64,000 nucleotides of DNA from contig NC_021499.1 in NCBI RefSeq assembly GCF_000412695.1, positions 5,704,001 to 5,768,000 on the forward strand, given 5' to 3'. Positions 7,670-17,051 of the stretch are shown here, piece after piece (the first letter of the stretch is position 1; each line of letters opens with the position of its first letter). Under the pieces are notes generated by a model. The model made no database searches. It was given only the letters and a program-made list of their open reading frames with translations, and had not been told where the DNA came from. A program made the translations under genes and the position numbers. The stretch comes from Pseudomonas resinovorans NBRC 106553. GTDB lineage: Bacteria > Pseudomonadota > Gammaproteobacteria > Pseudomonadales > Pseudomonadaceae.

Positions 7670-8518
7670 CTAACCCTGGGGCTGCTGCACGATGATGGTC
7701 TGCGCCGGCATGGGTGCAGGGAAGTCGGTCCCCAGGGCGTCCTTGATGGTGCGGTTGGTGTCGAAGTACACCTGCCAGTAGTTGTCGTTGTGGCAGAAAG
7801 GCCGCACCGCCAGCACCGGACCCACCAGGTTGAACTCGAGGATTTCCACGTCCACCGGCGGCTCGCTGAGCACATTGGGGATGGCCGCGATACGCTCCTT
7901 GAGCACGGCCGCGGCGGCGTGCCAGTCGGCGGCGCCGGAGAGCTGGGCCTTCAGCTCCACACGACGGAAATCGTTGTGGCTGAAGTTCTGGATGGTGTCA
8001 CTGAAGATCTTGTTGTTGCCCACCAGGGTCATCACGTTGTCCGGCGTGTTGATGGCGGTGGCGAACAGGCCGATCTCCTTCACGGTGCCGACGACGCCGC
8101 CGGCACTGATGAAATCGCCCACCTTGAACGGCCGCAGGACGATGATGAAGCCGCCCGCCGCCAGGTTGGCCAGCAGACCCGACCAGGCCATGCCGATGGC
8201 CAGGCCGACCGCCGCGATCAGCGCCGCCAAACTGGTGGTCTGGATACCGAAGAAGCCCAGGATGCCCACCACCAGGAGGATGTTCAGGGTCACGGTGATG
8301 AAGGAGCCGACATAGCGCAGCACCGTGGGATCGACCCGCTGTCGCTCCAGGGAACGCTGGACCAGGCGTACCGCGAAGGTGATCAACCAGCGGCCCACCA
8401 CCCAGAAGGCGATGGCCGCGAGAATCTTGACGCCGAAGGTGGTGGCGTACTGCGTGACGGTGGTCATGAACGCGCTGACCTTCTCGGTACCCACGTTGAC
8501 GATCGTTGTTTCATCCAT
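7670..8518 (-). CDS. mscS: Small-conductance mechanosensitive channel (MscS family)
   Basis: The 282-residue protein is the length of E. coli MscS. Three N-terminal membrane helices are visible; the pore-lining TM3 is rich in Gly/Ala (LAALIAAVGLAIGMAWSGLLANLAAGGFIIVLRPF). The beta domain follows with KVGDFISAGGVVGTVKEIGLFAT and NNKIFSDTIQNFSHNDFRRVEL. MscS channels open under membrane tension during osmotic downshock. No other gene appears coupled to it. The upstream 250 nt hold REP-like palindromes. Confidence 0.93.
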   Translation of the reverse strand: MDETTIVNVGTEKVSAFMTTVTQYATTFGVKILAAIAFWVVGRWLITFAVRLVQRSLERQRVDPTVLRYVGSFITVTLNILLVVGILGFFGIQTTSLAALIAAVGLAIGMAWSGLLANLAAGGFIIVLRPFKVGDFISAGGVVGTVKEIGLFATAINTPDNVMTLVGNNKIFSDTIQNFSHNDFRRVELKAQLSGAADWHAAAAVLKERIAAIPNVLSEPPVDVEILEFNLVGPVLAVRPFCHNDNYWQVYFDTNRTIKDALGTDFPAPMPAQTIIVQQPQG

Positions 8519-8607
8519 GGCGAAGCACCTTGCAGGAAAGAAGTGGCTTCGAAAAAGCTAGCACGGTGTCGGTAAAGTGCCCGTCCGGGGCGCAATGTGC
8601 TCTGCGT

Positions 8608-8701
8608 GGATGGGTCGGTCGGCGTTCCGGGAACTCGCGGTTCCCATCGACCGCCACTGATGGGTATCGCTCCGCTCAGCGGAACGCCGCCCGACCCATC
8701 C
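8608..8701. repeat. Long inverted repeat containing REP-like hairpins (GTAGG-ATGGGT class)
   Basis: Arms at 8608-8629 and 8680-8701 are inverted copies of 22 nt with one mismatch. The right arm merges with a hairpin (8660-8704, minus strand GTAGG-ATGGGT ... ACCCAT) of the same series as 59542-59573. Confidence 0.75.
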
Positions 8702-8725
8702 TACGAGCTGGCACAGACGCGTTCC

Positions 8726-8755
8726 GTAGGTTGGGCAGAGGAACGAAGCCCAACG
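8726..8755 (+). repeat. REP-like hairpin (GTAGG-TTGGGC class)
   Basis: GTAGG, stem TTGGGC, loop, stem GCCCAA, CG. The last stem pair is C/G here and T/A in the copy at 62665-62696, a compensatory change. Confidence 0.7.
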
Positions 8756-8768
8756 AACCAGCAGAACC

Positions 8769-9704
8769 TCAGACCGCCAGTTCCCAGAGCGGCATCACGG
8801 TGACGCGCACGTCCGGATCGTGGCTGCCGCCGCCGAGGATCACCCCGCGCAGGGGCGAGACATCGGAGAAATCGCGGCCCCAGGCCAGGGTGATGTGTTC
8901 CAGATTGGGCAGGATGTTGTTGGTGGGGTCGAAGTCCACCCAGCCGTTGCGCGGGCAGTAGACCGACACCCAGGCGTGGGAGGCGTCGGCGCCGATCAGG
9001 CGCGGCTGGCCGGGTGGCGGCTGGGTCAGCAGGTAGCCGCTGACGTAGCGCACCGCCAGCCCACGGGAGCGCAGGCAGGCCAGCATCAGGTGGGCGAAGT
9101 CCTGGCAGACGCCACGGCGGCGTTCCAGCACCTCGGTGAGCGGTGTCGCCACCTGGGTCGCTTCGGCATCGAAGGCGAACTCGCTGAAGATCTTCTCCAT
9201 CAACGCCGCAGCCCCTTGCAGCAACGGCCGTCCGGCCGGGAAGCAGGCGGCCCCGAACTCGCTGAACTGGCGCTTGATCCGCACATAGGGCGACTCCACC
9301 CGGTAGCGGCAGGCTTCCAGCTCGATGGGCGACAGCGCCCGGCCGCTGAAGGCCAGGCTGGCGGCTACCTGCTCCCAGGCCGGCGAGGCGGCCAGGTCCA
9401 GCGGGCCGTGGGGCAGCACCTCGACTTGCAGGCGGGCGCTGACCCGCAGCTCGTCGTGGGGGCGCTCGAAGGCCAGGCGGGTCAGGGGGTTGCCGAACAC
9501 GTCCACGAGGTCCTGGCGCAGGGTGGGCTCGGGCTCGATCAGCAGTTGCTGGCCATTGCACAGTTGCCAGGGGCACTCCCGTGGCCAGAGGTGCACCAGC
9601 TGCTGGGACAGGGACACCGGCGCCGAATAGCGGTAGTGGGTGTCGTGGAACACCTGGTAACGGGCGCCCTGCACGGGGGCGATGGATTGGGCTTGCGCGT
9701 GCAT
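8769..9704 (-). CDS. Transglutaminase-like cysteine protease-fold protein
   Basis: The 311-residue protein has an N-terminal beta domain (RYQVFHDTHYRYSAPVSLSQ, seen in bacterial transglutaminase-like proteins) and a catalytic domain with the Cys in RRGVCQDFAHLMLACLRSRG, the His in GADASHAWVSVYCP and the Asp in GWVDFDPTNN. Such proteins are predicted peptidases or amide-bond transferases. The ATG at 9704 overlaps the stop of the upstream ATP-grasp gene by one base (TGATG), so the two are translationally coupled. This is the last gene of the three-gene operon. Substrate unknown. Confidence 0.88.
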   Translation of the reverse strand: MHAQAQSIAPVQGARYQVFHDTHYRYSAPVSLSQQLVHLWPRECPWQLCNGQQLLIEPEPTLRQDLVDVFGNPLTRLAFERPHDELRVSARLQVEVLPHGPLDLAASPAWEQVAASLAFSGRALSPIELEACRYRVESPYVRIKRQFSEFGAACFPAGRPLLQGAAALMEKIFSEFAFDAEATQVATPLTEVLERRRGVCQDFAHLMLACLRSRGLAVRYVSGYLLTQPPPGQPRLIGADASHAWVSVYCPRNGWVDFDPTNNILPNLEHITLAWGRDFSDVSPLRGVILGGGSHDPDVRVTVMPLWELAV

Positions 9705-12202
9705 CAGGTGGATACCGTTTGCTGGCTGACGTCGTCGACGTGGGCAAAATAGCGCAATCCGAGGCGATCGGAGACCAGTCCGACGTTCAGTGCGATTTCC
9801 CGCAGCAGCCCGGCCAGCCCGGCGAGCACCTCGTCCAGGCTTTCGTTGCCGAACAGGGGGTTTTCCAGCGTGCCCAGGTCGAAGGCCAGCAGGCGGCCGA
9901 TCAGGCCACTCAGCACCAGCTCCTGGGGCGCGCCGAAGTCCTGGTGCAGGCGGCCCAGGGAGCGCTCCAGGGCCTGCAGCTGGAAGCGCAGGGAGTGGGG
10001 GTTCTGCTCGTGCAGCAGGAGCAGGTCGAGCACCGGGATCAATTGGGGCGAGGCCAGGTAGCGCGAGCGGTAGGTGATGGTGCTGTTGCCCAGTTCCAGC
10101 AGCCACTCCAGGGCCACCGGGTCCCAGGCGGCGCCCCCTTCGAGGAAGCCGGCGATGGCCTCGGCGTAGAACTGCACCCGCTCGATGCGCCGGCCGATCA
10201 TCAGGAAGCGCCAGCCGTCGTCGCGGGTCATGTCGTCCAGGGCGAAGCCGGACAGCGCGGCCAGGGACATCAGCAGGCGGTTGAGGAATTCCAGGGCCTC
10301 GCCCAGGTCGGTGCGTGTCGGGTCCAGGGCCTGCGCATCACGGTGTAGCTCCAGCACCGCGTGCCAGTTCTCCCGCGACAGCCGGCCGCGCACCTGGGCC
10401 GCCGTCCAATGCAGGCGGCGCAGGTTGGCGCTGATGCTGCTCGGCCACTCGTCGTCCAGCAGGGCCGCCAGCAGGCGCTGCTCCAGGGGCTCGGCGCCGC
10501 GCGGCACCAGGCCCACGGCCTGGGCCAGCTGCAGGGCCGTCTGCAGCGCCTGTTCGTCGCCATCGGCGTCCACGTAGCGCGACAGCACCACCCGCAGCAG
10601 GCGCGCGCCGTCGTCGCAGCGTTCCCCATAGCGGCCGAACCAGTAGAGGTTCTCCACCACCCGCGACGGCAGGTAGGGGTCCTGGCGGATCAGCTCGCGC
10701 ACGCCAAGGGTGCGCGGGCGCAGCGGCTCGCCCACCACCGGCAGGTCGGCCAGGACCCAGGTGTCCTTGCTGGCGCCACCGCGCTGCATGGACACCACTT
10801 CCGCGTCGGCCGCCGACGCCACCCGCGTGAGGCCGCCGGGCATCACCCAGTAGCTGCCGTCGCTGCCGGCCACGGCGAAGACGCGCATGCCGATGGCCCG
10901 CGATTGCAGCTCGCCGACCTCGCCATCGCCCTGCCAGACCGGCGCCAGGGACAGCCGCGCCATGCGCTGGGCCACATAGACATGGGGATGGGCCAGCAGG
11001 CGCTTGCGCAGGGCCAGCAGGGCGCCGTCTTCCAGGGCATGGCCGAACAGCGGTTCGAAGCTCTGGCTGGGGAAGGCCGGCTTGATCACCAGCCCGGCCA
11101 GGTCCTCCCGGGACTTGCCCAGCAACTGCCCCTGGCTGCACCAGGACGTCTCCAGGGTGGGCAGCAGCAGGTCTTCACCCAGCAGGCGCCGGCCGACCTC
11201 GGGCAGGAAGCCCAGCAGCCCCGGCGACTCCAGCACGCCGCTGCCCAGGGCGTTGGCCACCAGCACCCGGCCCCGGCGCACGGCGTCCAGCAGGCCGGGC
11301 ACGCCCAGGGCCGAGTCGGTGCGCAGTTCCAGGGGGTCGCAGTAGTCGTCGTCGAGGCGCCGCAGCACCGCGTGGACACGCTTCAGGCCACCCAGGGTCT
11401 TGAGGTAGAGGGTGGCATCGCGCACCGTCAAGTCATGACCCTCCACCAGGGGGAAGCCGAGCTGGCGGGCGAGGTAGAGGTGCTCGAAATAGGTTTCGTT
11501 GAAGCGCCCCGGCGTGAGCAGCACCACCAGGGGCGTCTCGCCGTCGCTGGGGGCCTGGCGGATCAGGGTTTCCTGCAGGGTGCGGAAGTAGCCGGCCAGG
11601 TACTGCACCCGCAGGTCGCGATAGAGCTCCGGCAAGGCGCGGGAAACGATCTGCCGGTTCTCCAGGGCATAGCCGGCGCCCGAAGGCGCCTGGGTACGGT
11701 CGGCGAGCACGTGCCAGCGGCCATCGAGGTCGCGGGCCAGGTCCACCGCGTAGCTGTGCAGGTAGATGCCGCCGGGCGGCCGCACGCCCTGGCAGGGCCA
11801 GAGGAAGTTGGGATGGCCGTAGACCAGCTCGCTGGGCAGCAGCCCCTCGGCGAGCAGTTGCTGCTCGCCATAGAGGTCGGCCAGCACGGCATTGAGCAGC
11901 CGCGCGCGCTGGGCAACCCCGGCCGCGATGGGCTGCCATTCCTCGGCCGAGAGCAGGTTGGGCAGCAGGTCGAGCTCCCAGGGGCGATCGGTGCCCTTGG
12001 GGTCGGCGTAGACGTTGTAGGTAACGCCGTTTTCCTGGATCTGCCGCACCAGCAGTTCCTGGCGCTGGCGCATCTGCGCCGGGCTGCTGCGCTCCAACCG
12101 TTTGAACAGGCGCCGCCAGTGGGGGCGTACCTGGCCATCGGCGTCCAGCAACTCGTGGTAGGCCGTGGAGGTCAGGGGATAGTTGGCTAGCAGCTCGGGC
12201 AT
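9704..12202 (-). CDS. Circularly permuted ATP-grasp / alpha-E domain fusion
   Basis: This 832-residue fusion has an N-terminal circularly permuted ATP-grasp domain (about 1-480) with YGHPNFLWPCQGVRPPGGIY, NALGSGVLESPGLLGFLPEV, LAGLVIKPAFPSQSFEPLFG and the SWVMPGG-like SYWVMPGGLTRVA. A helical alpha-E domain follows (about 520-830), beginning PSRVVENLYWFGRYGERCDDGARLLR. Published comparative genomics predicts that such proteins, found with transglutaminases, are amidoligases making peptide-type metabolites. No product is known. The gene is preceded by the DUF2126 gene after 89 nt and coupled to the transglutaminase downstream. Often the two domains are separate proteins; here they are fused. 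Confidence 0.88.
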   Translation of the reverse strand: MPELLANYPLTSTAYHELLDADGQVRPHWRRLFKRLERSSPAQMRQRQELLVRQIQENGVTYNVYADPKGTDRPWELDLLPNLLSAEEWQPIAAGVAQRARLLNAVLADLYGEQQLLAEGLLPSELVYGHPNFLWPCQGVRPPGGIYLHSYAVDLARDLDGRWHVLADRTQAPSGAGYALENRQIVSRALPELYRDLRVQYLAGYFRTLQETLIRQAPSDGETPLVVLLTPGRFNETYFEHLYLARQLGFPLVEGHDLTVRDATLYLKTLGGLKRVHAVLRRLDDDYCDPLELRTDSALGVPGLLDAVRRGRVLVANALGSGVLESPGLLGFLPEVGRRLLGEDLLLPTLETSWCSQGQLLGKSREDLAGLVIKPAFPSQSFEPLFGHALEDGALLALRKRLLAHPHVYVAQRMARLSLAPVWQGDGEVGELQSRAIGMRVFAVAGSDGSYWVMPGGLTRVASAADAEVVSMQRGGASKDTWVLADLPVVGEPLRPRTLGVRELIRQDPYLPSRVVENLYWFGRYGERCDDGARLLRVVLSRYVDADGDEQALQTALQLAQAVGLVPRGAEPLEQRLLAALLDDEWPSSISANLRRLHWTAAQVRGRLSRENWHAVLELHRDAQALDPTRTDLGEALEFLNRLLMSLAALSGFALDDMTRDDGWRFLMIGRRIERVQFYAEAIAGFLEGGAAWDPVALEWLLELGNSTITYRSRYLASPQLIPVLDLLLLHEQNPHSLRFQLQALERSLGRLHQDFGAPQELVLSGLIGRLLAFDLGTLENPLFGNESLDEVLAGLAGLLREIALNVGLVSDRLGLRYFAHVDDVSQQTVST

Positions 12203-12291
12203 CGGTGAACTCGGCAGACAGGCAGCAGGGAAACTTTAGCGGACGACGCGGGGCCCGGACGCGATACCGCCGGCCGGGCCAACCGGGCCGC

Positions 12292-15200
12292 CTAACGGCG
12301 GCGCAGGTCCAGGGTCATGGGCAATTCGTCGTTCACCACGGGCGCGCCGACCTGCAGCTTGCCTGGTGTATGCCCGTGACGGAAGAAGCGCGCCAGGCGG
12401 CGGCTCTCGGCTTCGTAGGCGTTCACCGGGAAACTGTCGTAGCTGCGCCCGCCGGGATGGGCCACATGGTACTGGCAGCCACCCAGGGAGCGCTGCATCC
12501 AGGTGTCCACCAGGTCGAACACCAGGGGCACCTGCACGCCGATGGTGGGCTGCAGACAGGAAGCCGGCTGCCAGGCGCGGTAGCGCACCCCGGCGACGAA
12601 TTCGCCCACCCGCCCGGTGGACCGCAGCGGCACCGGTTCACCGTTGCAGGTGAGCACGTAGCGATCCGGCGTCATGCCGGCGACTTTCACCTGTACCCGC
12701 TCGAGGGACGAATCCACGTAGCGCACGGTGCTGCCGGCGGAGCCCTCCTCCCCCAGCACATGCCAGGGCTCCAGCGCCTGGCGCAGCTCCAGGTCGATGC
12801 CCTTGACCTGGTAGTCGCCGTACTTGGGGAAGCGGAACTCGAAGTGCGGCGCGAACCATTCCGCGCGCAACGGGTAACCCGCCGCGTTGAATTCATGCAC
12901 CACATCCTCGAAGTCCTGCTGGACGAAATGCGGTAGCAGGAAGCGGTCGTGCAGCTCGGTGCCCCAGCGCACCAGCTTGGGCGGGGTGTAGGGTTCGTTC
13001 CAGAAGCGCGCCACCATGCCACGCAGCAGCAACTGCTGGGCCAGGCTCATGCGCGCGTGGGGCGGCATCTCGAAGGCACGCAGTTCCAGCAGGCCGAGGC
13101 GGCCGCTGGCGCTGTCGGGCGAATAGAGCTTGTCGATGCAGAACTCGGCCCGATGGGTGTTGCCGGTGACGTCCACCAGCAGGTTGCGCAGCAGGCGGTC
13201 CACCAGCCAGGGCGGACAGTCGGCGCCGGGTTCGGGCATCTGCGCGAAGGCGATCTCCAGCTCGTAGAGGGCGTCGTTGCGCGCCTCGTCGACCCGCGGC
13301 GCCTGGGAGGTGGGCCCGATGAACAGCCCGGAGAACAGGTAGGACAGCGACGGGTGGTTGTGCCAGTAGCTGACCAGGCTGCGCAGCAGGTCCGGCCGGC
13401 GCAGGAAGGGCGAGTCGGCAGCGGTGGCGCCGCCGAGGACGAAGTGGTTGCCGCCGCCGGTCCCGACATGGCGGCCATCGACCATGAACTTCTCGCTGGA
13501 GAGCCGGCACTGCCGCGCCGCCTCGTAGAGGAATTCGGTGCGCTCCACCAGCTCCTCCCAATTGGCCGAGGGGTGGATGTTCACCTCGATCACGCCCGGG
13601 TCGGGGGTGACGCGGAAGTTGCTCAGGCGCGGGTCGCTGGGGGGCTCGTAGCCTTCCAGCAGCACCGGGCACGCCAGCTCGCCGGCGGTGGCTTCGATGG
13701 CCGCCACCAGCTCCAGGTAATCCTCCAGTTCGGCCAGGGGCGGCATGAACAGGTAGAGCCGGCCCTCGCGGGGTTCGGCGCAGAGGGCGGTGCGGGTGAT
13801 GCCGGCGGCGGACCGGTGCAGGGCCGGCTGGCGGTCTTCGCCCGGCGACCTGGCCGCACCCGCGCGCAGCTGCTGGCGAATCTGCGCGGCACGTTGCAGC
13901 GGCGGGAAGGCCTGGCTGGGGTCGGCCGGGTTCACGTAGGGGTAGTCGGCTTCGCTGGCCCAGGGCTGGGAGTCCAGCGGCAGGCGGTAGCCCATGGCGG
14001 AGTCGCCGGGCATCAGCCGGCAATGCTCGTCGCGCAGGAACCAGCGGCCGCTTTCCCAGGCGTCACCTGCTGCATTACGCGCCAGGGGCAGGATCTGCCC
14101 GACCACCTCACCCAGGCCACGCTCGAACAGCTTGCGCAGGCGCTCGCGCTCCAGCGGGTCGGCCAGGCGGGCGTCGTCCGGGGTCACGTTGACGGGCAGC
14201 TTGCGCTCGCGCCAGAGGTAGTAGAACCAGTCCTCATAGGCCGGGAACTGGTAGTCCGCCGACACGCCGAGGCGGCTGGCCACGCCGCTGAGGAAACGTG
14301 CGGCGAGCGGGGCGTCGGCGCCGTAGTTGCGGCTTTCGTCGGCGTAGAGGGCGGCGTCCTGCCAGATCGGCTCACCGTCCTTGCGCCAGAAGCAATTCAG
14401 CGACCAGCGCGGCAGTTGCTCGCCGGGGTACCACTTGCCCTGGCCGAAGTGCACCAGGCCGGCGGGCGCGTAGTGGCCGCGCAGGCGCTGGAACAGGTCG
14501 ACGGCCAGACGCCGCTTGTTGGGGCCGAGCGCGGTGGTGTTCCACTCCGGATCGTCGGGGTAGTCGATGGCGATGAAGGTGGGCTCACCGCCCATGGTCA
14601 GGCGCACATCGGCGGCGGCCAGGTCGGCGTCGATGCGGGCGCCCAGTTCACGGATGGCCTGCCACTGCTCGTCGCTGTAGGGCTTGGTCACCCGTGGCGC
14701 TTCCCAGACCCGCTCGACGCGCATGTCGTGGGAGAACTCGCACTCGGACTCATCCACCCCGCCGCTGATGGGGGCCGCCGAGGAGGGTTCCGGGCTGCAG
14801 GCCAGCGGGATGTGGCCCTCGCCGGCGAACAGGCCGGAGGTCGGGTCCAGGCCGACCCAGCCGGCGCCCGGCAGGTAGACCTCGCACCAGGCGTGCAGGT
14901 CGGTGAAGTCCACCTCGGTGCCACTGGGGCCGTCGAGGGATTTCTGGTCGGCGGTGAGCTGGATCAGGTAGCCGGAGACGAAACGCGCCGCCAGGCCCAG
15001 GTGGCGCAACAGCCGCACCAGCAGCCAGGCGGAGTCGCGGCAGGAACCGGAGCCCTTCTCCAGGCTCTGTTCCGGGCTCTGCACGCCGGGTTCCAGGCGG
15101 ATCAGGTAGCGGATGTCCCGCGACAACCGCTGGTTGAGCGCCACCAGGAAGTCCACGCTGCGCATCGGCGTGAGGTCGATGCCGGCCAGGTAATCGGCGA

Positions 15201-15579
15201 ACAGCGGGGTCGCCGGCAGGCGGCTGAGGTAGGGGGCCAGCTCGCGCTGGTCGTCGGCGGTGTAGCTGAAGGGGATCTGCTCGGCGTAGGGCTCGAGGAA
15301 GAAGTCGAAGGGGTTGAACACCGCCATCTCGGCGACCAGATCCACCTCCACCTTCATTTCCCGGGTCTTGCCCGGGAACACCAGGCGCGCCAGGTAGTTG
15401 CCCTGGGGGTCCTGCTGCCAGTTGATGAAGTGCTTGCCCGGGGTGACCTTCAGGGAGTAACCGAGGATTCGCGTGCGGCTGTGGGGAGCCGGGCGCAGAC
15501 GAATGATCTGCGGACCTAGGTTGACCTCACGATCGTAGCGATAGTGGGTGACGTGATGCAGTGCGACATGGATCGACAC
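12292..15579 (-). CDS. Transglutaminase-like / DUF2126 fusion protein
   Basis: This large protein has 1095 residues. Its N-terminus ([20 protein letters not shown]) and transglutaminase core, with the Cys in [19 protein letters not shown] and the His in [18 protein letters not shown], occupy about 1-300. The rest matches DUF2126: [35 protein letters not shown] segments and [17 protein letters not shown] at 15577-15579 is chosen because GGAGG precedes it by six bases and the conserved N-terminus begins there; the frame upstream to 15711 has no family similarity. It is the first gene of the operon with ATP-grasp/alpha-E and a second transglutaminase. Function unknown. Confidence 0.9.
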   Translation of the reverse strand: MSIHVALHHVTHYRYDREVNLGPQIIRLRPAPHSRTRILGYSLKVTPGKHFINWQQDPQGNYLARLVFPGKTREMKVEVDLVAEMAVFNPFDFFLEPYAEQIPFSYTADDQRELAPYLSRLPATPLFADYLAGIDLTPMRSVDFLVALNQRLSRDIRYLIRLEPGVQSPEQSLEKGSGSCRDSAWLLVRLLRHLGLAARFVSGYLIQLTADQKSLDGPSGTEVDFTDLHAWCEVYLPGAGWVGLDPTSGLFAGEGHIPLACSPEPSSAAPISGGVDESECEFSHDMRVERVWEAPRVTKPYSDEQWQAIRELGARIDADLAAADVRLTMGGEPTFIAIDYPDDPEWNTTALGPNKRRLAVDLFQRLRGHYAPAGLVHFGQGKWYPGEQLPRWSLNCFWRKDGEPIWQDAALYADESRNYGADAPLAARFLSGVASRLGVSADYQFPAYEDWFYYLWRERKLPVNVTPDDARLADPLERERLRKLFERGLGEVVGQILPLARNAAGDAWESGRWFLRDEHCRLMPGDSAMGYRLPLDSQPWASEADYPYVNPADPSQAFPPLQRAAQIRQQLRAGAARSPGEDRQPALHRSAAGITRTALCAEPREGRLYLFMPPLAELEDYLELVAAIEATAGELACPVLLEGYEPPSDPRLSNFRVTPDPGVIEVNIHPSANWEELVERTEFLYEAARQCRLSSEKFMVDGRHVGTGGGNHFVLGGATAADSPFLRRPDLLRSLVSYWHNHPSLSYLFSGLFIGPTSQAPRVDEARNDALYELEIAFAQMPEPGADCPPWLVDRLLRNLLVDVTGNTHRAEFCIDKLYSPDSASGRLGLLELRAFEMPPHARMSLAQQLLLRGMVARFWNEPYTPPKLVRWGTELHDRFLLPHFVQQDFEDVVHEFNAAGYPLRAEWFAPHFEFRFPKYGDYQVKGIDLELRQALEPWHVLGEEGSAGSTVRYVDSSLERVQVKVAGMTPDRYVLTCNGEPVPLRSTGRVGEFVAGVRYRAWQPASCLQPTIGVQVPLVFDLVDTWMQRSLGGCQYHVAHPGGRSYDSFPVNAYEAESRRLARFFRHGHTPGKLQVGAPVVNDELPMTLDLRRR

Positions 15580-15822
15580 GGCGTGCCTCCTGCGGGCCTG
15601 GGCGATAGCGGGAGTCGCGCAAGACTTGTGCCAGCCCCCGAACCGTTGATTTCGGCCCCTCCAAGCACTGCAAAGGGGCCACCTGCGCACCCGAATCGCC
15701 CGGCCGCACAAAAATGGTTCGCGGGCCGTGGCAACGGGTGTGGTTCAAGCCTAGCGAGGGAAGATGAAGGAGAAGGGAATTCCCGGCAGATTGTTTAGGC
15801 CGATTGGGCATATGTAGCAACC

Positions 15823-15915
15823 GTGGGGGCGAATTCATTCGCCAAGCAGGCCGAAGGCCTGCCTTTTGCCGCACGGGGCAGCTTCCCTGCCCTTGGCGAA
15901 TGAATTCGCCCCTAC
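15823..15915. repeat. REPIN: two inverted REP units (GTAGGGGCG variant)
   Basis: Arms 15823-15846 and 15892-15915 are inverted 24-nt copies with one mismatch (GTGGGGGCGAAT... and, inverted, GTAGGGGCGAAT...). Each arm contains a GCGAAT-TC-ATTCGC hairpin. It lies in the 362-nt gap between the DUF2126 gene and the cytochrome gene; the rest of that gap should hold the DUF2126 operon promoter, but I could not assign one. Confidence 0.88.
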
Positions 15916-15941
15916 AAGAGCGACGCATCCATGCGTCCAGG

Positions 15942-17051
15942 TCAGCAACCGCCGGGGAGGCTGGCGATCCAGCGGGTCAGCAGTTCCAGGCCCTCGCGGT
16001 GGGCGGTGGAGCGGCCGAGCTCAGGCATCATCACGCTGGGGTCGGTGCTTTGCACCCGGTAGACCAGCACCGAGGCGTCGGGCTGGCCGGGATGGATGTC
16101 CACCAGGCGGTCGCCGGAGCCCTTGCCGGCGGCCACCGGCTGCTTGCACAGGCCATAGGGGATGCCCAGCGCGGTGGCCGGGTCGAGGTAGAGGCCGGAG
16201 GTGCGCGCCGGGCCCTTGGGGTTGTGGCAGTGCGCGCAGTTGATGTCGAGGTAGCTGCGCGCCTGCTGCTCCAGGCTTTCCCCGGCGCGGGGTGCGCCGG
16301 CCAGGGCATTGCGTGGCAGTCCTTCGGGCGCCGGCAGGCCCTGCAATAGGCCCAGGCGTTGCCAGTGCTGCAGCTGGTTCTCCACACCGTCGGCATAGGC
16401 CAGGTCGCGGTTCAAGTGGCGGGCCTTGGGCCCCAGTGGCTTGAGGCCCTCGCCGTGGCGTTCCTCGTGGCAACCGGCGCACTGGTTGGCGTCGGGCACC
16501 TGGTAGTCCACCGCCAGGCTGTCGCCCCGCTCGTCATGCAGGGTCAACGCCGCGCTGGCGCCCGCCCACTCCAGGGTGGCTTCCTGCTGGGCCTCGTCCC
16601 ACACATAGGGCAGCGCCACCCAGCCCTGCCGCTGGCGCAGCAGCACGCGGGTCTCCACCAGGCGTACCCGTTCGAGATCCAGGCCCCGGGCCGGGTCGCG
16701 GTCGTCCCGGGTGTTTTTCAGCAAACGGCCCTGAGCATCCTTGGGGTAATAGAAGGTCTTGGTGAGCACGGTGCCGACGGGAAAGTCGAAGTCCTTCTCG
16801 GCATAGCGGGCGCTCTCCCCCGGCGGCAGCCAGAGGGTGCGCAGCTTGTGGGCGTAGTCGCTGTACAGCGGGGTGTTGAGGTCGTAGGCCTGGGCCGTGG
16901 CGGCCGGCTGCAAGTGGCCGTCGGCGCGCTGCAGCATGCCCCAGCCGCTGAGTGTTTCCGGGTAGGCCTCGCCGTCGGGCAGGTAGAGCGGCTCCACTGG
17001 CCGGTCGCAGCCGGCCAGCAGCAGGAGCATCAGGCACAGCGCGCCCCTCAT
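15942..17051 (-). CDS. Di-haem c-type cytochrome lipoprotein (TIGR03806/HNE_0200-like)
   Basis: This 369-residue protein has a lipoprotein signal (MRGALCLMLLLLAGC). Two haem c motifs are visible: CAGCHEERH near residue 190 and CAHCHNPKG near residue 270. A distal Met occurs in PSVMMPELG. It resembles the family regularly encoded beside a beta-helix protein, for which no function is established. Its start overlaps the stop of the beta-helix gene (ATGA), so the two are translated together. Likely location is the periplasmic face of a membrane, where it could pass electrons. The substrate is not inferable from sequence. Confidence 0.82.
   Translation of the reverse strand: MRGALCLMLLLLAGCDRPVEPLYLPDGEAYPETLSGWGMLQRADGHLQPAATAQAYDLNTPLYSDYAHKLRTLWLPPGESARYAEKDFDFPVGTVLTKTFYYPKDAQGRLLKNTRDDRDPARGLDLERVRLVETRVLLRQRQGWVALPYVWDEAQQEATLEWAGASAALTLHDERGDSLAVDYQVPDANQCAGCHEERHGEGLKPLGPKARHLNRDLAYADGVENQLQHWQRLGLLQGLPAPEGLPRNALAGAPRAGESLEQQARSYLDINCAHCHNPKGPARTSGLYLDPATALGIPYGLCKQPVAAGKGSGDRLVDIHPGQPDASVLVYRVQSTDPSVMMPELGRSTAHREGLELLTRWIASLPGGC

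Noticed and set aside
10361..12190. Plus-strand open frame of 609 codons opposite the ATP-grasp gene
   Set aside because: Low-complexity composition and no ribosome-binding site; antisense shadow of the conserved minus-strand protein.
12949..15519. Very long plus-strand open frame (856 codons) opposite the DUF2126 gene
   Set aside because: It is His/Ala/Gly/Val-rich with no domain features and lies antisense to a well-supported gene; a GC-rich shadow frame.
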